A DNA stretch of 64,000 nucleotides from Mixophyes australis (taxonomy: Eukaryota; Chordata; Amphibia; Anura; Limnodynastidae). Numbering within the stretch: the first letter of the stretch is position 1; each line of letters opens with the position of its first letter. The notes under the pieces are model-generated. The model did not search any database and was not told the origin of the DNA. It saw nothing but the letters and a program-made list of their open reading frames with translations. The DNA lies in NCBI GenBank assembly GCA_036250195.1, contig JAVHZZ010000003.1, positions 296,079,565 to 296,143,564 of the forward strand, given 5' to 3'. Positions 32,776 through 45,727 of the stretch are shown piece by piece. Both the position numbers and the translations under genes were made by a program.

Positions 32776-35700
32776 CTGAAAAAAAAATATATATAAAAAA
32801 AAAAAAAAAAAGGTAAGAGAAACAAGTAAACAGAGGAAAATAATTGTAATGGCCTGTGCTTATATATAAAACCAAAATGTTTTTAAAAATCATCAATTAA
32901 GCATTTATAATACACAAGTGATGTAATATGTATAAACTCCAATGAAACAAAGAATGCGGTCATCATTTTAATGTTTACTGTAAGATAGTACAGATATTAA
33001 AAGTTACCTTGGATTTCAATGATCTGTATCAGAGCATTCAGCCTACATCCTTGTGATTTTAATGGTCACACAACTTCTCTGTGACTTCTATATAGTTTAC
33101 AGTATGGAATTCATTGTCCCAATACTTTAGGATATAGCCATTCCATTTAATTTTTTGTAATCAAATAGATTTTGGGGCAGATTCAATTAGCCTCGATGTT
33201 CCGGAGAACACCACTGCCGCACTTTATTACAGTTTATGTTCAAAAGTAATATTTACTTTTGCCCGTACCTCTATGGGGCGTGAGCAAAAGTGAGCGGTAT
33301 GTTCACTTTTGCTCGTGCCCCATAGAGGTGTGAGCAAAAGCATTACTTTTTACCATATGCATTCCATACTGTAAGCATTACTTTTTACCATTACTTTTAA
33401 TATATAAACTGTATACTGTTTACCTTTCACCTAAAAAAACAAAACAAAAAACAAACAGCATAGTGTCTTGCAGCCGTTCTGCTACACTATGCGGCGATGT
33501 TGTTTATAATTGAATCTGCCCCTTATGTTAAGTGTTCATAATTACATATTGCTGGGTTTTTTTTTATCATCTTTTTATAGTTTAGTTTGCCTACATGTCA
33601 GTTCAAGGCTGTTTAAGCCTTGTTCACATTCCAATACAGGCTCACAATAAACAAAATCTTTCCACCTGTATTTACAAAAAATATGTTTCAATTTATTGTT
33701 TATACCATGCGAAAGAGGGACTTCACTCAAAACACGTTAGGATATCAGTGTATATAAATAGTTTATAGGATAAGTATTTTAGTCCAAGTCTGGGCATTTA
33801 AGTACTTTATAAAAAGTTAGACATTAAAACAATATTTTTACTCATAGTAACTTCTATATAAAATGGTCTAAAATATTTTTTTAGGGGTTGGTAATCATAG
33901 ATGGCACCAGAGATGGGTTAATTTGTGTTGAGACAATAAATACCCTGCACAATCCCAAATCTGGTGTTATGATATGTATACTATAAGATCGTCCGGAATA
34001 GGTAATTTTTGCTGCTCTCTATTGATTTTTACAATAATCATGTTTATTTATTACCGTCTGTAAATTTGGTAATGGTCGGCAACAAGAGTGATCGTACCCC
34101 TGAAGAGGTAGCCATGCAGCATTTTTTATTTTACCTGTGTATTTGGCACTGTGTTGATTTGTGTTCTGTATATAGCTTGCAGAAACACAGGTGCAAAAAA
34201 TATTTTACAGCTACTCATTTGTATATATTGTTAGGAAAACACCTTAAGGAACACAGAATCCCGTTACTGTTTATTGCTAGCAATGCTGCCAGTGCAGTAA
34301 AGTGTGTTAAACTAGAGCTTATGTAAACAATCTACAGGCGGTTACATATGCATTTTCACCACAGGGAGGGGGGAATGGAAGAAACAATTCTTCCTGTTAT
34401 GACACATCAGAAAAGATATGGCAGCATTCACAAAACCTCCTGCTGTTATGAAAACAAGTACTGGTAACTGTTGCGCAAAAAAACCAAACATAAAAACACA
34501 GTTTGCTACACAAAGTCCTAAAAATAGAAATCCCCAGAAATTACACTAAAGCTCAGGTGATGGAAAATGTTCCCTCTTTTGTAGACTATAAGGACTTTAG
34601 AAGTAACAATGAGCAATGAGTTAGATGACCACGTAAAGATCATGGAACTCGATGTCTAATAATTACTGAAAAAATAAAAAAAAACAACAAAGAAGCAGCA
34701 TACGGATACAAATATATAAAACAGACACAAAGAATCATACATCTCAAATAACCTAGCGCTGGTAAGAGAAATACTGTACTTTGACAATTCTGGGGTATGT
34801 AAAACACTTGGACATTGCCTGGGTCAGTGAGTAGTTCAAAGAAAATTAAAAGCCATAACGCATCCACAGCAGATATCGCTTAATCGTTCGCAACTACTAA
34901 TAGAAACTGCTGAAAATGTAAAGAAAGAGCATAATGGGTGCATATATTATATTGAAGAATCAGACAAAATTATTGTGGTGATAAAGCGTAGATCTACTGC
35001 GTATGAAAGATCCAAAACATTGAGAAACAATGCAAATACTTAGAGTTTGCCTAAGTTGGGAAGTATGTTCAACACGGACATAGGGTACATAAAGCATGAT
35101 GTGTGTACCCCAAAAGTGTCATTACACTATTATAATTACACCCATAAGAGTGGATAGGGTTCTTATGGAGCCATGATTGTAGAGGATCCCTGTAGGTATA
35201 TTGCTTGCACCCCAATGCAGGCAAGCTGTCGGAATAATGAATATTGTTGTGTATAATAAACTTTCCATTTTTCGCACAGATTTCATAATCTGCATGCTTT
35301 GATTGGGCCACCCAGTAAAAAAAGAGCATGCATAGGTCTCAGACATTCATTATTTAATTACATTAAATAGTTCTAATGATGCTGAAATTGTTCTACTTCA
35401 AGACCCATTTATAAAACCAAACATTAAAAGAGGTCTGGTGTACTGGGTAATTCCTTGTAACTTAATGTGCTTTTTGGATGGCTGACGCATTTCATTCAGA
35501 GCTTGTCTATATATAATTCTCTTGATGTTCTGTTTCATATTAACGGCTGTTGAATCAAGCAAAAATAAGCATGCTTGTCCTATCTGTTTAGGCCGCAATT
35601 TCGAGTTTGTCATTGTCACAACACATTCTATTTTCCTGGCAGACCCTGCTGGATACATATCACTTGGTCATCTATTTCTGCTTAAGAAAAGCTTGACAAG

Positions 35701-36271
35701 CAACAAAAAACTGTTGTAGCATATCAGAAAAGAACTTTAGGGCATTACAGAGGCAGCTTCTTTTTTTTCTCTTTACTTTGAACAGAACATAAATCCAGAA
35801 AATAACAAAAACCCAATAAAAATAGTGAGCGTTAACATATTTCCACCTATATATTTTGCCAGCAAATGGAAATTTGCTTAAAGTAGCAATCCCAAGAAAA
35901 TGCCTGGTATGTTATTTTTGTTTGTTTTAACCTAAATCACTGTGGCAGGCTATAAGAATGATGCTGGTATTTACAATTCTTTTTTTTTTTAAGGCTGCTA
36001 TTAATGGATTTTTGATTCCGGCCTACCGTTGCAACCAGCCACAAATCATATAACGTAGGGAACAGAGATGCTTTGCAACAATGCTTTGAGCTCTGTCTGC
36101 ACTGTGACATCCTCCTTTACATCCCCCAGTCTGCCATCACATGACATGCAGAGACATGTGAGCCTGTGTAGCAGACTGACTGGTTGGCAAACAAAAATGG
36201 CTGCCAGGCAGTATTTGAAATGGAGATAATGATTTGTAGAAGGATCGCTAAGAACAATCAGATGCATGCTT
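32776..36271. other. 3' part of the 25-kb intron, mostly featureless
   Basis: The low-complexity A/T tract at 32779-32812 belongs to the acceptor of the 32.7-kb exon. Apart from the MITE at 33174 I see AT-rich unique-looking sequence and no exon. In phase terms none is missing. Confidence 0.45.
33174..33522. mobile_element. 349-bp MITE with GGGGCAGATTCAATTA ends
   Basis: GGGGCAGATTCAATTAGCCT is mirrored by ATAATTGAATCTGCCCC. Inside is a 61-bp hairpin (33268-33328) with arms around CCTCTATGGGGC-TGAGCAAAAGTGA. The end core ATTCAATT is shared with the MITEs at 2672 and 40694. Non-coding. Confidence 0.85.
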
Positions 36272-36286
36272 AAAAAGGTAATTTAC
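36272..36286 (+). repeat. Target-site duplication, left copy (AAAAAGGTAATTTAC)
   Basis: A 15-bp sequence identical to 36897-36911 that flanks the LINE 3' end between them. Confidence 0.85.
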
Positions 36287-36896
36287 ATCCTCCTCCAGAA
36301 CTTGACAAATTTTCCAAAAAACTAGCTTCACATATACTGACAGCGGCTAAATCCCTTATCGCGCTCAACTGGAAAAAAACGTCCCCTCCCTCTCTAACAG
36401 CCCTTAAAAAACAAATCTGGCATGTCGCAGCCATGGAACAGATTACCTATTACCTCCATGATAGAGGCCATGTTTTTAACCAGGTTTGGGCTCCTTGGCA
36501 GTTTGTGGAAAGCTCGCGTCCCCCTAACAATTAGCCCCGTGATAAGGACCCATGTGGGGTAAGTCCAGCTCCCTTATACGCTTTGCCCCCTTATCTTCTT
36601 GAGTCGTCTACACACTCTCCACCCCCTGAGCTCTTTCATATACCTGCTTTGTGGTCTCCCCCCCCCCCCTCCTCTCTGACTCCCTTCCCCCCACTCCCAC
36701 ATTTCACACTTTCACTACAGTTATATACAATTTGATACCGCATATAAAATTGTAAAAATGGTTGTTTCATTATAAGCTTCTATGTACATGTTGATTCAAT
36801 TGTTTTGACTGTTTTTGTATGTCTGTTCAATAATAACACTCTTATTCCCTGTATTTGCTTATATGACCAACCAAAATAAAGAATTAAAAAAAAAAA
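36287..36896 (+). mobile_element. 5'-truncated L1/Tx1-like LINE with intact insertion scars
   Basis: The insert is about 610 bp, flanked by a 15-bp duplication. It starts inside ORF2 and has an open frame (36304-36534) for the extreme C-terminus: DKFSKKLASHILTAAK, TALKKQIWHVAAMEQITYYL and HDRGHVFNQVWAPW, then a stop. A pyrimidine-rich 3' UTR follows, then AATAAAGAATT and a poly-A run. The MEQITYYLHDRGHVFNQVWAP block corresponds to MEKILCHLHDKDDKFHQIWAP in the 7.8-10.4 kb copy. The unbroken C-terminal frame and exact duplication suggest a younger insertion than the other two L1-like copies. Confidence 0.9.
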
Positions 36897-36911
36897 AAAA
36901 AGGTAATTTAC
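36897..36911 (+). repeat. Target-site duplication, right copy
   Basis: Matches 36272-36286 exactly. Its first A residues merge with the poly-A tail, so the true duplication may be 10-15 bp. Confidence 0.85.
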
Positions 36912-38222
36912 TTGAAATTTAAAAAAAAAAAATTACATACATCTAGGTTTATCACCAGTATTCTAGATGACCACCTTAATAAATTTCACTCTATATGGCA
37001 TCTATGACTTAATATGAGGCTGCTTATTAGCGATATGATAGGCTGCAGCTTTGTGTGTTGACCGAACCTCTTACACCCCCTTCCTTTTCCTTACTAATTT
37101 TCCTCTCTGCCCGATCATTTTTATTTTTTTTTATTTTTAAAGTTAACGGGTTCTTCATAAAGGTTTACTGATTTCGTATGTTTGCTGTTAACGTCTCCAT
37201 ATACCATACTCTGTACAGCCCTGTACAGAGAACGCACATCAGTCCCCTGTCTCATTGGAGCTTGGTGTCTACAATTCCCTAACACAGACCAACAGAGACC
37301 AAGTTCAATTTAATAGTAGCCAATTAATCTACTAGTATGTTTTTTTGGGAGTTATCCTTTCCCTATTTCCCTTCATTCCCCTTTGCTCCCACACCCCCTT
37401 CCTCCCACTACATTTCAGATTTTGTTTTTCTTTGTATGAATTTCAAAAAACAAACAAGCCAAGAACACATCTGTGTGGGACTGCTGCTTTAAGTTGTGGT
37501 AAGGGTCAAAAACTGCAGCCCTGTGGTGCAAATGTAGCTTTGTCACACCCTATTATGGCACAAATGGGCCATTTACAGTGTTTTATTCACATGTAAAGAT
37601 GATTGAGGCAGTGATATTGTTAGATATTGCCCCTTTTGATAAGAGGAGCTCACCAGAGTCCCTTACTTAATGCAGACTAGGTGCACAAAATTAGAGCTTT
37701 TGTGCTGCCCGTAGCTGCAATGTTTCTCTCTCCACAAAGGCTCTGGAATTTAAAATTGCTTTTAATGGAACACTGTATGCAACAATCCATGTATATAGCA
37801 AATATCATCATCTATTTATTTATATGGCGCCACTAATCCTGATGCATGTATACAAAACACTGTCTTGATCTCCCCTTAGTCATAACCGATCTGACATAAA
37901 TGAGACTAGAGGTATTTTAAAAGAAAAAAAAATAAAATAACTTGAGATTAGGGAGGTGGTTCCAAAGTGATAAACAGGATCTTGAAGAAAAATTTCTAGG
38001 AAGTGCATTCCCATCTGGGCCCATAATTAGTTGTGCAGAGTGCTGGCAGACACTTCCCACAGTGTAACGTGAATGTGTCCTTGATAAGACGAAAATCTAA
38101 GATGCATTAAATACACTACACAGGTTTTGTGGTTCGTACATGACCCTCTGTCTATTTTTAACTAAGGTTATAGTAAATCCTGATTTATTCCAATAAAAAC
38201 TATGAAAAACCAAATGCATACC
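36912..38222. other. 25-kb intron, repeat remnants only
   Basis: Holds a degraded second copy of the 590-934 repeat (37195-37352) and its leading bases again at 37806-37840. Nothing else is recognised. Confidence 0.5.
37195..37352. repeat. Degraded copy of the interspersed repeat at 590-934
   Basis: Shares CTGTACAGAGAACGCACATC, TCATTGGAGCTTGGTG, CAATTTAATAGTAGCCAATT and TACTAGTATGTTTTT with the longer copy. The 3' half is missing. Confidence 0.75.
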
Positions 38223-38411
38223 TGGGGGTAAATGTATCCAGGTGAGAGTTTCTGGCAGGTTTGAAAATTGGAGATGTTGCCTATAGCAACCAGATTCTAG
38301 TTATCATTTAGTACATTCTACAAAATGAAAGAAAATCTAATTGGATGTTATAGGTGTCATCTTCACTTTTCAAACCTGCCGGAAACTCGCACCTTGATAC
38401 ATTTGCCCCCT
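38223..38411. mobile_element. MITE, GGGGGTAAATGTATC family, copy b
   Basis: TGGGGGTAAATGTATCCAGG is mirrored by TTGATACATTTGCCCCCTA. It has the same GATGTTGCCTATAGCAACCA and TTTAGTACATTCTACAAAAT interior as the other copies. 189 bp, non-coding. Confidence 0.87.
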
Positions 38412-40693
38412 AGTGTTTTATACAGACTGGCTCCATTAATACATAACATATAGGTAAAAACAATAGAAATTAAACACTAAAAAGTAATGGTCAGTGATAT
38501 GTCATCATTGTGAACGGAATGGAATCCTGCAAGTGCACTTCTCCCTCCCTGTGTACACTGGACTTCATCACATATAGATGCACAGTAAATATGTGGATAA
38601 CACCTTGTTTTAATATCCCAATTGTTGTGCAATCACTGATAAATGATTCCAATGACAGGACTGAGCTTTTTTTTGTACTTGAAATTATAAATTGACAGAA
38701 CCATGTGTAAAATGAAAGTTTCATCTTGCCCAATAGCAAATACTGCTGCATTTTAAAGGAAACAGAACTAAAGATTATAAAAGCTATAAAAACTATCAAG
38801 ATGTGTTGCCTTCCCAAAAAACCTTATTATAAATATTTCCTTGGCTGACCACTCAATCTGCTGACAAGAGAATATAAAAATCACAGCAGCTTAACTCCCT
38901 CTGCCTATATCTATGCCCTTGGCTATGCAATGCAGTCAACTACTAATGAGTGAGGCTTGAATGAATTATCCATACCTAGCATGACAGGTTGCCTGTATCC
39001 TAAGGGAGACAATGTACTGGAATACTCATGTTATTATGGAAGATGGAACACATTCCCACTGGACAATGATCAGCAGCAACACATGTATCCATTCAGTATG
39101 GATTTCAGCACTAATACGGATATATTATATTTTGGCAGTATTCCATGATTTGCTTTTAGGACTTATTTTGACAAGTTTAATAAACTCTATTTGCATACCA
39201 TTATATTCCACAGCCCTGTATGTTGGAGGAACATATATGTATGAATCCTGCAGCCCATTCTGCATGTCTGCATATGGCAAGCAACGTAAAGCCAGAGTGT
39301 ACTTATAACCATATTCAAAATGGAAACATTTAAGATCCACTTATATTTGAATACGGACAAACATTCATCTAAGGGCCTGATTCATCTTTAAACAAATTCA
39401 GTTTTTTAAGCGCAAGTCGCGCTCACATTTTGTTTGAAGATGAATCAGGCCCTTCATATTAAATACCATGTGTTTCATGTATTAAATACCATCTTACAGT
39501 ATTTTTAAGTAGGTTGTACAGTGATCGCTGTTAAAAAAAAAATCAAAAAAAAAATTCGAATGACTGATCATTTTGCATTAAGAGCACAAGTCTCACTGTG
39601 ACTCAGTAGCTAGAAACACTAGAAAAAGTTGATGTTGATAAAAGTAATGATAGGTATAATTGTTTATTACAGACATAATTAAAAGTAATAAATATGCTAT
39701 GGGCAGACTTACAATATGGTTTAACAGAAAGCATTATTGTAATAAAGTAGGTTTATTAATTCATATACTCATTTAAAATGTTCAAATATCAATAATTACA
39801 TGGTAATGTGTGTTATAATAGAACTACAAAATTATTATAACAGTTTATGGCATCAATTTCTTAATTAACTGCATGACGTATTTTGCATAATTGTTTATAT
39901 TGGTTACACATGGGCACTGTATTATATAAATGGATGTTGTCATATCATGTATTTTATGCCTTGGAGAGTTCCAAGTGCGAAAACCAGTTCCATCTTAACA
40001 TGGCCTCAAACAATTGTGTTTTACTATAAATATAGTCCTCATCTGATGCTGTACCTTGTGTAGTGAACTTATTTGCCATATAATAAAAACTGTTTCGCTT
40101 GATCATGTATTGGAAAGGTGACATACGTTTACTGAGTAAGTGTGGGCAGGATTGCTTGTGACGGGGCAGTGCTATGATGTGAGAGGACTGGGTGGATGAA
40201 AGGAGAAAGCACAAATAGTTCACGTCCCTCCAGGTGTGCTACAAAGCATAGGCTGTGCATACAGGTAGAGCAAGTTCAGAGGTACTGTAAGCATGGTGCT
40301 GTGTGTGTATGAAAGAGTAACAAACTATATTAAATCTATTGTGACAAATCCCACCCCAACTGGCCAGTATAATTTATTGCCTAAACTCCTAGGAGAGCAC
40401 TATGGGTATTCACAATCACCTTAATCCACCATTGCCCTTCAAATGTCACATTTCAGCTGACTTCTGTTTCCATGACTATGTAGTTTTAATTGCTACACCA
40501 GCTTGCAGCCAATCCAATCATCTGAACATTAAGCACAACACAGCAGTTATATTCGTCTCCGGTGAATTTGATGGAGGAAGATTGTGATGCCAAATGCAAA
40601 TCAAATCTACATGAAAAGAAATTCTCACTAGCAATGTGTCAGGTACAATTCAAGATCTGTTTATAATCAAATTCAGAGGACCACTTATCTGTA
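38412..40693. other. 25-kb intron, AT-rich, mostly featureless
   Basis: Only the small palindromic element at 39371 is bounded. ORFs near 39000-39300 are chance frames without domains. Confidence 0.45.
39371..39454. mobile_element. 84-bp palindromic mini-element (AAGGGCCTGATTCATCTT ends)
   Basis: The left arm AAGGGCCTGATTCATCTT is mirrored exactly by AAGATGAATCAGGCCCTT, and pairing continues through AAACAAA with one mismatch, giving 26-bp arms. The loop is GCGCAAGTCGCGCTC-like. It is probably a minimal MITE. Confidence 0.85.
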
Positions 40694-40857
40694 AGGGGGA
40701 GATTCAATTCCCAGTGTTTGCACATTCGTGTACGTACAGTAATTTCAACGCTGATTTTTGCTCGCAAAATCAGTGTTAAAATTACTGTACTACAGGACTG
40801 ATGTGCATTTTATTTTTTTTATTTTTTTCAAGAACTCGGGGAATTGGATCTCCACCC
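40694..40857. mobile_element. 164-bp MITE with GGGGGAGATTCAATTCCC ends
   Basis: GGGGGAGATTCAATTCCC is mirrored by GGGGAATTGGATCTCCACCC. The inner mirrored pairs include ACAGTAATTTCAACGCTGAT and ATCAGTGTTAAAATTACTGT. Directly after it, at 40860, AGGGTATTCAATTGGCCGCA begins a partial copy of a related family. Confidence 0.8.
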
Positions 40858-43175
40858 AACAGGGTATTCAATTGGCCGCATTACTGCCGAATGTAAGTGG
40901 GCCTGCGTCTATTACCGTAGTAACGGTAGTTGTCCAGAATGCTTTGCACAAACTCTTCACCTCCTGATTGGCTGTTCGTGCTGTGTCCTCCCTGCATAGG
41001 CAGAGATCACACGATGAGAAAGCCAGCTGCTCCCATTCAGTCTTATTCTCTGCAGAGAATAAACGATAATAGGAGCAGGAGGCTAGAGCCGAAGGTGAAG
41101 GCTCATCTGTTGCTCGCGACTGTTCTCACTTAGAAATAGACCAGACATATTGGGCCAGATACATTAAGGCATGCAAAACAAACTTAAGTTTGCATTAAAA
41201 AAAACAAACAAAAAAAGCAGACATGTAAAATTGGGCATACATACGTTCAAATTCAACCACGTATGCTCAACTATGTATGGACTTGGTCTGTGGAACTTTG
41301 ATTTATTTGTTGCTCCATCTAAATCACTGAAGGACATGTTTAAACCAGTACAAGCTGAAATAGGTTGTGTGGGAGGAACATGCACATGGGTCATTTTACA
41401 CAGCAAAAGTATTTGCATTATATTTAGGCTTGTCAGTATTTTCTTTAAAAATCAGGGAAATAACTAGTTGTGCTGCAACATGGGGTGCACAGATGTCATT
41501 CCATGAGGCAAAAAGAAATTAATGTTTTATTTGAAACATCTAAAATAAATTAATTTCATACTGCAAAAGCCACATATACCAGTCATTGTTGATTCATATT
41601 TGTTTTTAACTCCTATATATTTTGTGATGTACCCTTATAATTTCTGCTGCTCAGCCATGCACATTGAAAGCATGTTCTGCTCCATTGTGTCAACGGCCTT
41701 AAATCAGCACACACACACAATGGAGACACCCAACAGACTTCCAGTGCATCCACATGTGGACTACACAAACAAGCAAATATTTCCCTCCCCCCCGCTTACT
41801 TCTTTCCCACTATTGGGACTAGGATGTGGAATATTGAATTTGGGGAAATGAATGGACATTATAGGACATTGATATATGAACAGTAAAAAATATTAAGAGC
41901 AAGATATTTGTGGCATAAGGATTAAGGACTCATTTATTTATATAGCACTAACCAATGTATGCAGCATTGTTCAGAGAATATAAATGTTGCAGCCATGAGA
42001 ATTGTAATGGAATCTTTGATACATACAAACAAACAAGGTACTAAAAACACCTTTATAAAACAGGCAAAGACAGTAAAGGAAACAAAGTAAATTATACAAT
42101 CTATGCTAAACCGCTTCATACTCTGTGTAAGATTATTGAATATTATGTTATTGAGCATATATAATCTCTTGAATGAAACGTGCAATATTTCCTCATATAC
42201 CGTAAGTATCACTGTCCCTGTGATGTGTTGCGTCTCTAAGCGTATATAAGTATCGGTTTGAGGCTTGAAGGGAATTATATGTACTGTTTTGATGATTGCA
42301 AGTCCCACGTCTAGAATATCTGCTTTGTTGTGCTTATGAATAGCATGTAGTGATGCATACAGCTAATGTAAAGAATTCAGAGCAGAAAAGAAATTAGTAT
42401 TAGTATAGGAAGTATTAAACTGGAAACTGCTCTAGTGAGTGGTTAATATTAAATTGTCATAAGAAATAAGCCCATTAGTCACCTCATTTCAATTTGTGGG
42501 ACAGTCTGAAAAAATCTAATGTACTTCAATTGAAGAGCGCTGATATTGAGCGTTTTGGATATTTGTCCAAAAAGCTGCTGTTGGAGTTTTGAAAAAGCAA
42601 GCTTTCCATTTTGCTCACAGAAATGGATGGTCTCAATATGGAGCGTTTACATGCTGTGCTTTAAAAGCGGCCAATGTAATCTCATCCTCAATATTTGGCA
42701 CAATATGAAAACAAGACTGAAATTTTCTTGTTTGCACAACATATGAAGTTCTTTTATAGGTCTTATTTTTCAACAACACTAAACTTCCTGCTTGTAAATA
42801 TCAAATAATGTGTTCTCTAACTGAGAAAACCGGTATTGCAAATACTTTTTATGCAATCATCTAGATGTGACTGTAGTAAGTAAAGATATTTCTCTTTGGA
42901 TTTTTCTTACAGCTACTTACTTGGATGATGATAGGTAGTTCATTACCGTCATCCTATCGAAATATATACATTTAAACTTTAGGTCATGCACATTTGTACA
43001 CAGCATATGAACCCATTTTTTATATAATCCAGCACCCAAGAGATAAATCACATTTGATCACTACAGACAAACCAAAATATAATTCACAAGCAATAATTTA
43101 GGTTGTCATAGCAAAAATACAAGTCAAGAGATGAATAAGACACAGAACTGCATATCTTGAAACCGATGGTAATAG

Positions 43176-43211
<36 letters not shown>
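40858..43211. other. 25-kb intron, mostly featureless
   Basis: A partial MITE of the GTATTCAATTG kind starts at 40860, and a CA microsatellite lies at 43181-43207. No exon is seen. Confidence 0.45.
43181..43207 (+). repeat. (CA)n microsatellite
   Basis: About 13 CA units directly left of the hAT element. Confidence 0.97.
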
Positions 43212-43214
<3 letters not shown>

Positions 43215-43219
43215 CACTG

Positions 43220-43513
43220 CATACTTGCCAACTTTCTAAAGTTAGTTTCCGGGAGCCTACCGGGGGGTGGTGGGCGTGATGGGGGTGGGGCTCCAAAATT
43301 CCCGTCATTTTGGACTCGCCTCCATGACGTAAACGCATCATTTTAAAGCAGGGGCGGGGCCAAACGCCACGATTCCCGGTGAATCGCAGCGTTTTGGACC
43401 GGATTCTGCGGAAGTGGGCAGATGCGGGAGATAGTCTCATGGACTCCCGGGAGAGTGTGGCACACGCGGAATGCGGGAGTCTCCCGGACATTCCGGGAGA
43501 GTTGGCAAGTATG
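43220..43513. mobile_element. 294-bp hAT-type MITE with CATACTTGCCAACT ends
   Basis: CATACTTGCCAACTTTC is mirrored by GAGTTGGCAAGTATG. The element is flanked by ATACACTG (43212-43219) and ATACACTA (43514-43521), an 8-bp duplication with one change and so the size typical of hAT. The interior is GC-rich (GGGCGTGATGGGGGTGGGGC, GGGGCGGGGCCAAACGCCAC) and holds CTCCCGG repeats near the right end. It is the same family as 53313-53589. No coding. Confidence 0.9.
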
Positions 43514-45679
43514 ATACACTATATATAGCGGTCAAAGTGGCCTGGTATACAGTTGTATGCCATATTGCCACTTCTGACTTCCTGTAAAACTATCAAATTT
43601 GTTTCACTTACATTTTCCATACCACCACTTCTAAATTTCCATTTTGACCACTGTATGTACTCGTGTATGTGTATAATATATTGAGCTGATTAATTGTTGT
43701 ATTGAGTTTACCTCATTTAGAGTCTTTTTACTAGAATAAGTTTACTTTGGTTTTTGTTTCCATTCATGCAAAGAAACCACCAATAAAAAAATTTCTTGCA
43801 AGATCAAACAAACATGACCGTATCCATTTAGGGGACATTTTTCATTTTTATATGGTATGATGGTAATTACTTGCATTTACAGATGAGGTAAAATAAAATG
43901 CCATCCACAGATGCTATGGAACAGGGTCCAAAGCGGCCAAACCATTGAGGAGAGTGGCATATTACTTCTATATCTTAGGGATCATGCACAACAGTGTAAA
44001 GAGCTGGGGAGGGTGGCATCAGCCTCTGAGCTAGTACAAGCTGCCCTTTTGCATCTGGTGGCCAAGAGGAGATTGGCAGAGGATGCTCCCTGGCCGCTCT
44101 GTTTAGGTTTTAAAAATTTCTGACATGTGCAGTAGATCGCTCCTAGCATATTGATAGGTGGATATCATTGGCCATTAACCAGAGTGGTGGGAGGTCTCCA
44201 TCAACTAAATGAGTGGTAGATGCACCAGAGTGCAAAAAGCCGTCACATCTTCACTAGCGTACCAGTAGGCGGCAAGAGACTGAAGTAATTCATTTTGGTC
44301 ACCACAAAGAATGGAGGGGGGGGGGGGGGGCTGCATTAAACGCACCAGAGCTCTGGGCTTCTGGAGCAGTAATCACTAGCAGTCGTGTTTTGGCTAGTGA
44401 TCAGAAAGAATGCTCTATTGTATTGAAGTCACTAACATGCTCTCTGTTGTATTTAGGTCACTACAATAGTCATTAAATTGAATAAGAGTCAGATGGGTTG
44501 GGTAGGTGTTGCATTTGATTATAGCTATTTAACACATTACATATATTTCACTGGATATCTAAAATAGACCACACACACCAGTTTTTTGTTGTTTTTTTCT
44601 TGCTACTTTTAGAAGCCTAGGCCACTTGCTTGCGTTTGTCCCTCTGGCCAAAAGTTTCCATTCCATCCTTGGCAGTTTACTAATGTTGCTGCTCCTTTTG
44701 AACTGCATTCCGTTGTGCTAATTGGACACAATAGTGCATCTCAAAAGTACTTTAAATGGAAAAACAACCAAGAGAATTATATTTATAATAATTACACATT
44801 TTATTTTGCAAGACAATATGTAGAATACATAGATTAATGTTTCACTACTGTGTCTCTTTAAGGCGACCAATCAATTAAAAAAAAAAAAAAAAAAAAAAGT
44901 TCAGCTTAAATAATGTGCAAGTCTGTGGTAAACTGCTAGTTTTCTTGAAAACAAAGTGTAGACAATTTTATACTTCAGATAAGGGAGATGGTTCAGATTA
45001 GGTCTTAACTAATCGTGGCACACATTTCTAGAATTTCTTCAATTTCCTGTACTTCTGGTTTGAAATGCTTATTACAAATATGCATCAAAAGTCTAGCTAC
45101 TTCTAAATATTTTGTTTAAATATTATATGCAAGTTATATGAACCTCTACACAAATAAAATACATAGAGGTTTATTTACCAAGCTGAAAAGGTGGAAGTGC
45201 AATGCACTATTTTGTTCAAATACACCTAATTATCTCGTACAACACCCACTTTCAGCTTTGGGAAGTTTACATTTGAGAACGTTGGCCTGTTGTCCGAGAT
45301 GGGAATGCACAAGCCAGGAAAAATAAATAGAGATACTCCAAAGTTCTGCCTTCCATCACTTTTGGACCAATCATTAAGGGAAGCTTTTACATTTTTATCA
45401 TAAAATCCTGTTGATCCCTCATGTATCTCTTACATAAGTGGTAGGGGTCATTAGTAATGCATTTCAAGCTTGTAAGGGCAGACAGCTATTCTCAATTATG
45501 TTCAGGGATGTGAAAAAGTCAAGTGGTTCTCTGAAGGTAAGTGCTGCGTGGCCACATGCGTAACTAGCACCACTTAACCCATTTGTGCCGACATCCAGTA
45601 TGGGATGAGCCAATTTAAAAAAAGGCCCTACACAAAGGAATGGAGGGAGCAAGTAAGCTAATTAAGCATGAAGTTATAT

Positions 45680-45727
45680 ACACACACACATACAAACATA
45701 TACACACACATATATATATATATATAT
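45680..45727 (+). repeat. Compound (CA)n-(TA)n microsatellite
   Basis: Interrupted ACACAC/ATACAC followed by about nine TA units. Confidence 0.95.

Noticed and set aside
43911..44123. 70-codon ORF (MLWNRVQSGQTIEESG...)
   Set aside because: It looks protein-like in composition, but I recognise no family, it has no splice sites I trust, and it is not on the host gene strand. Kept only as a note.
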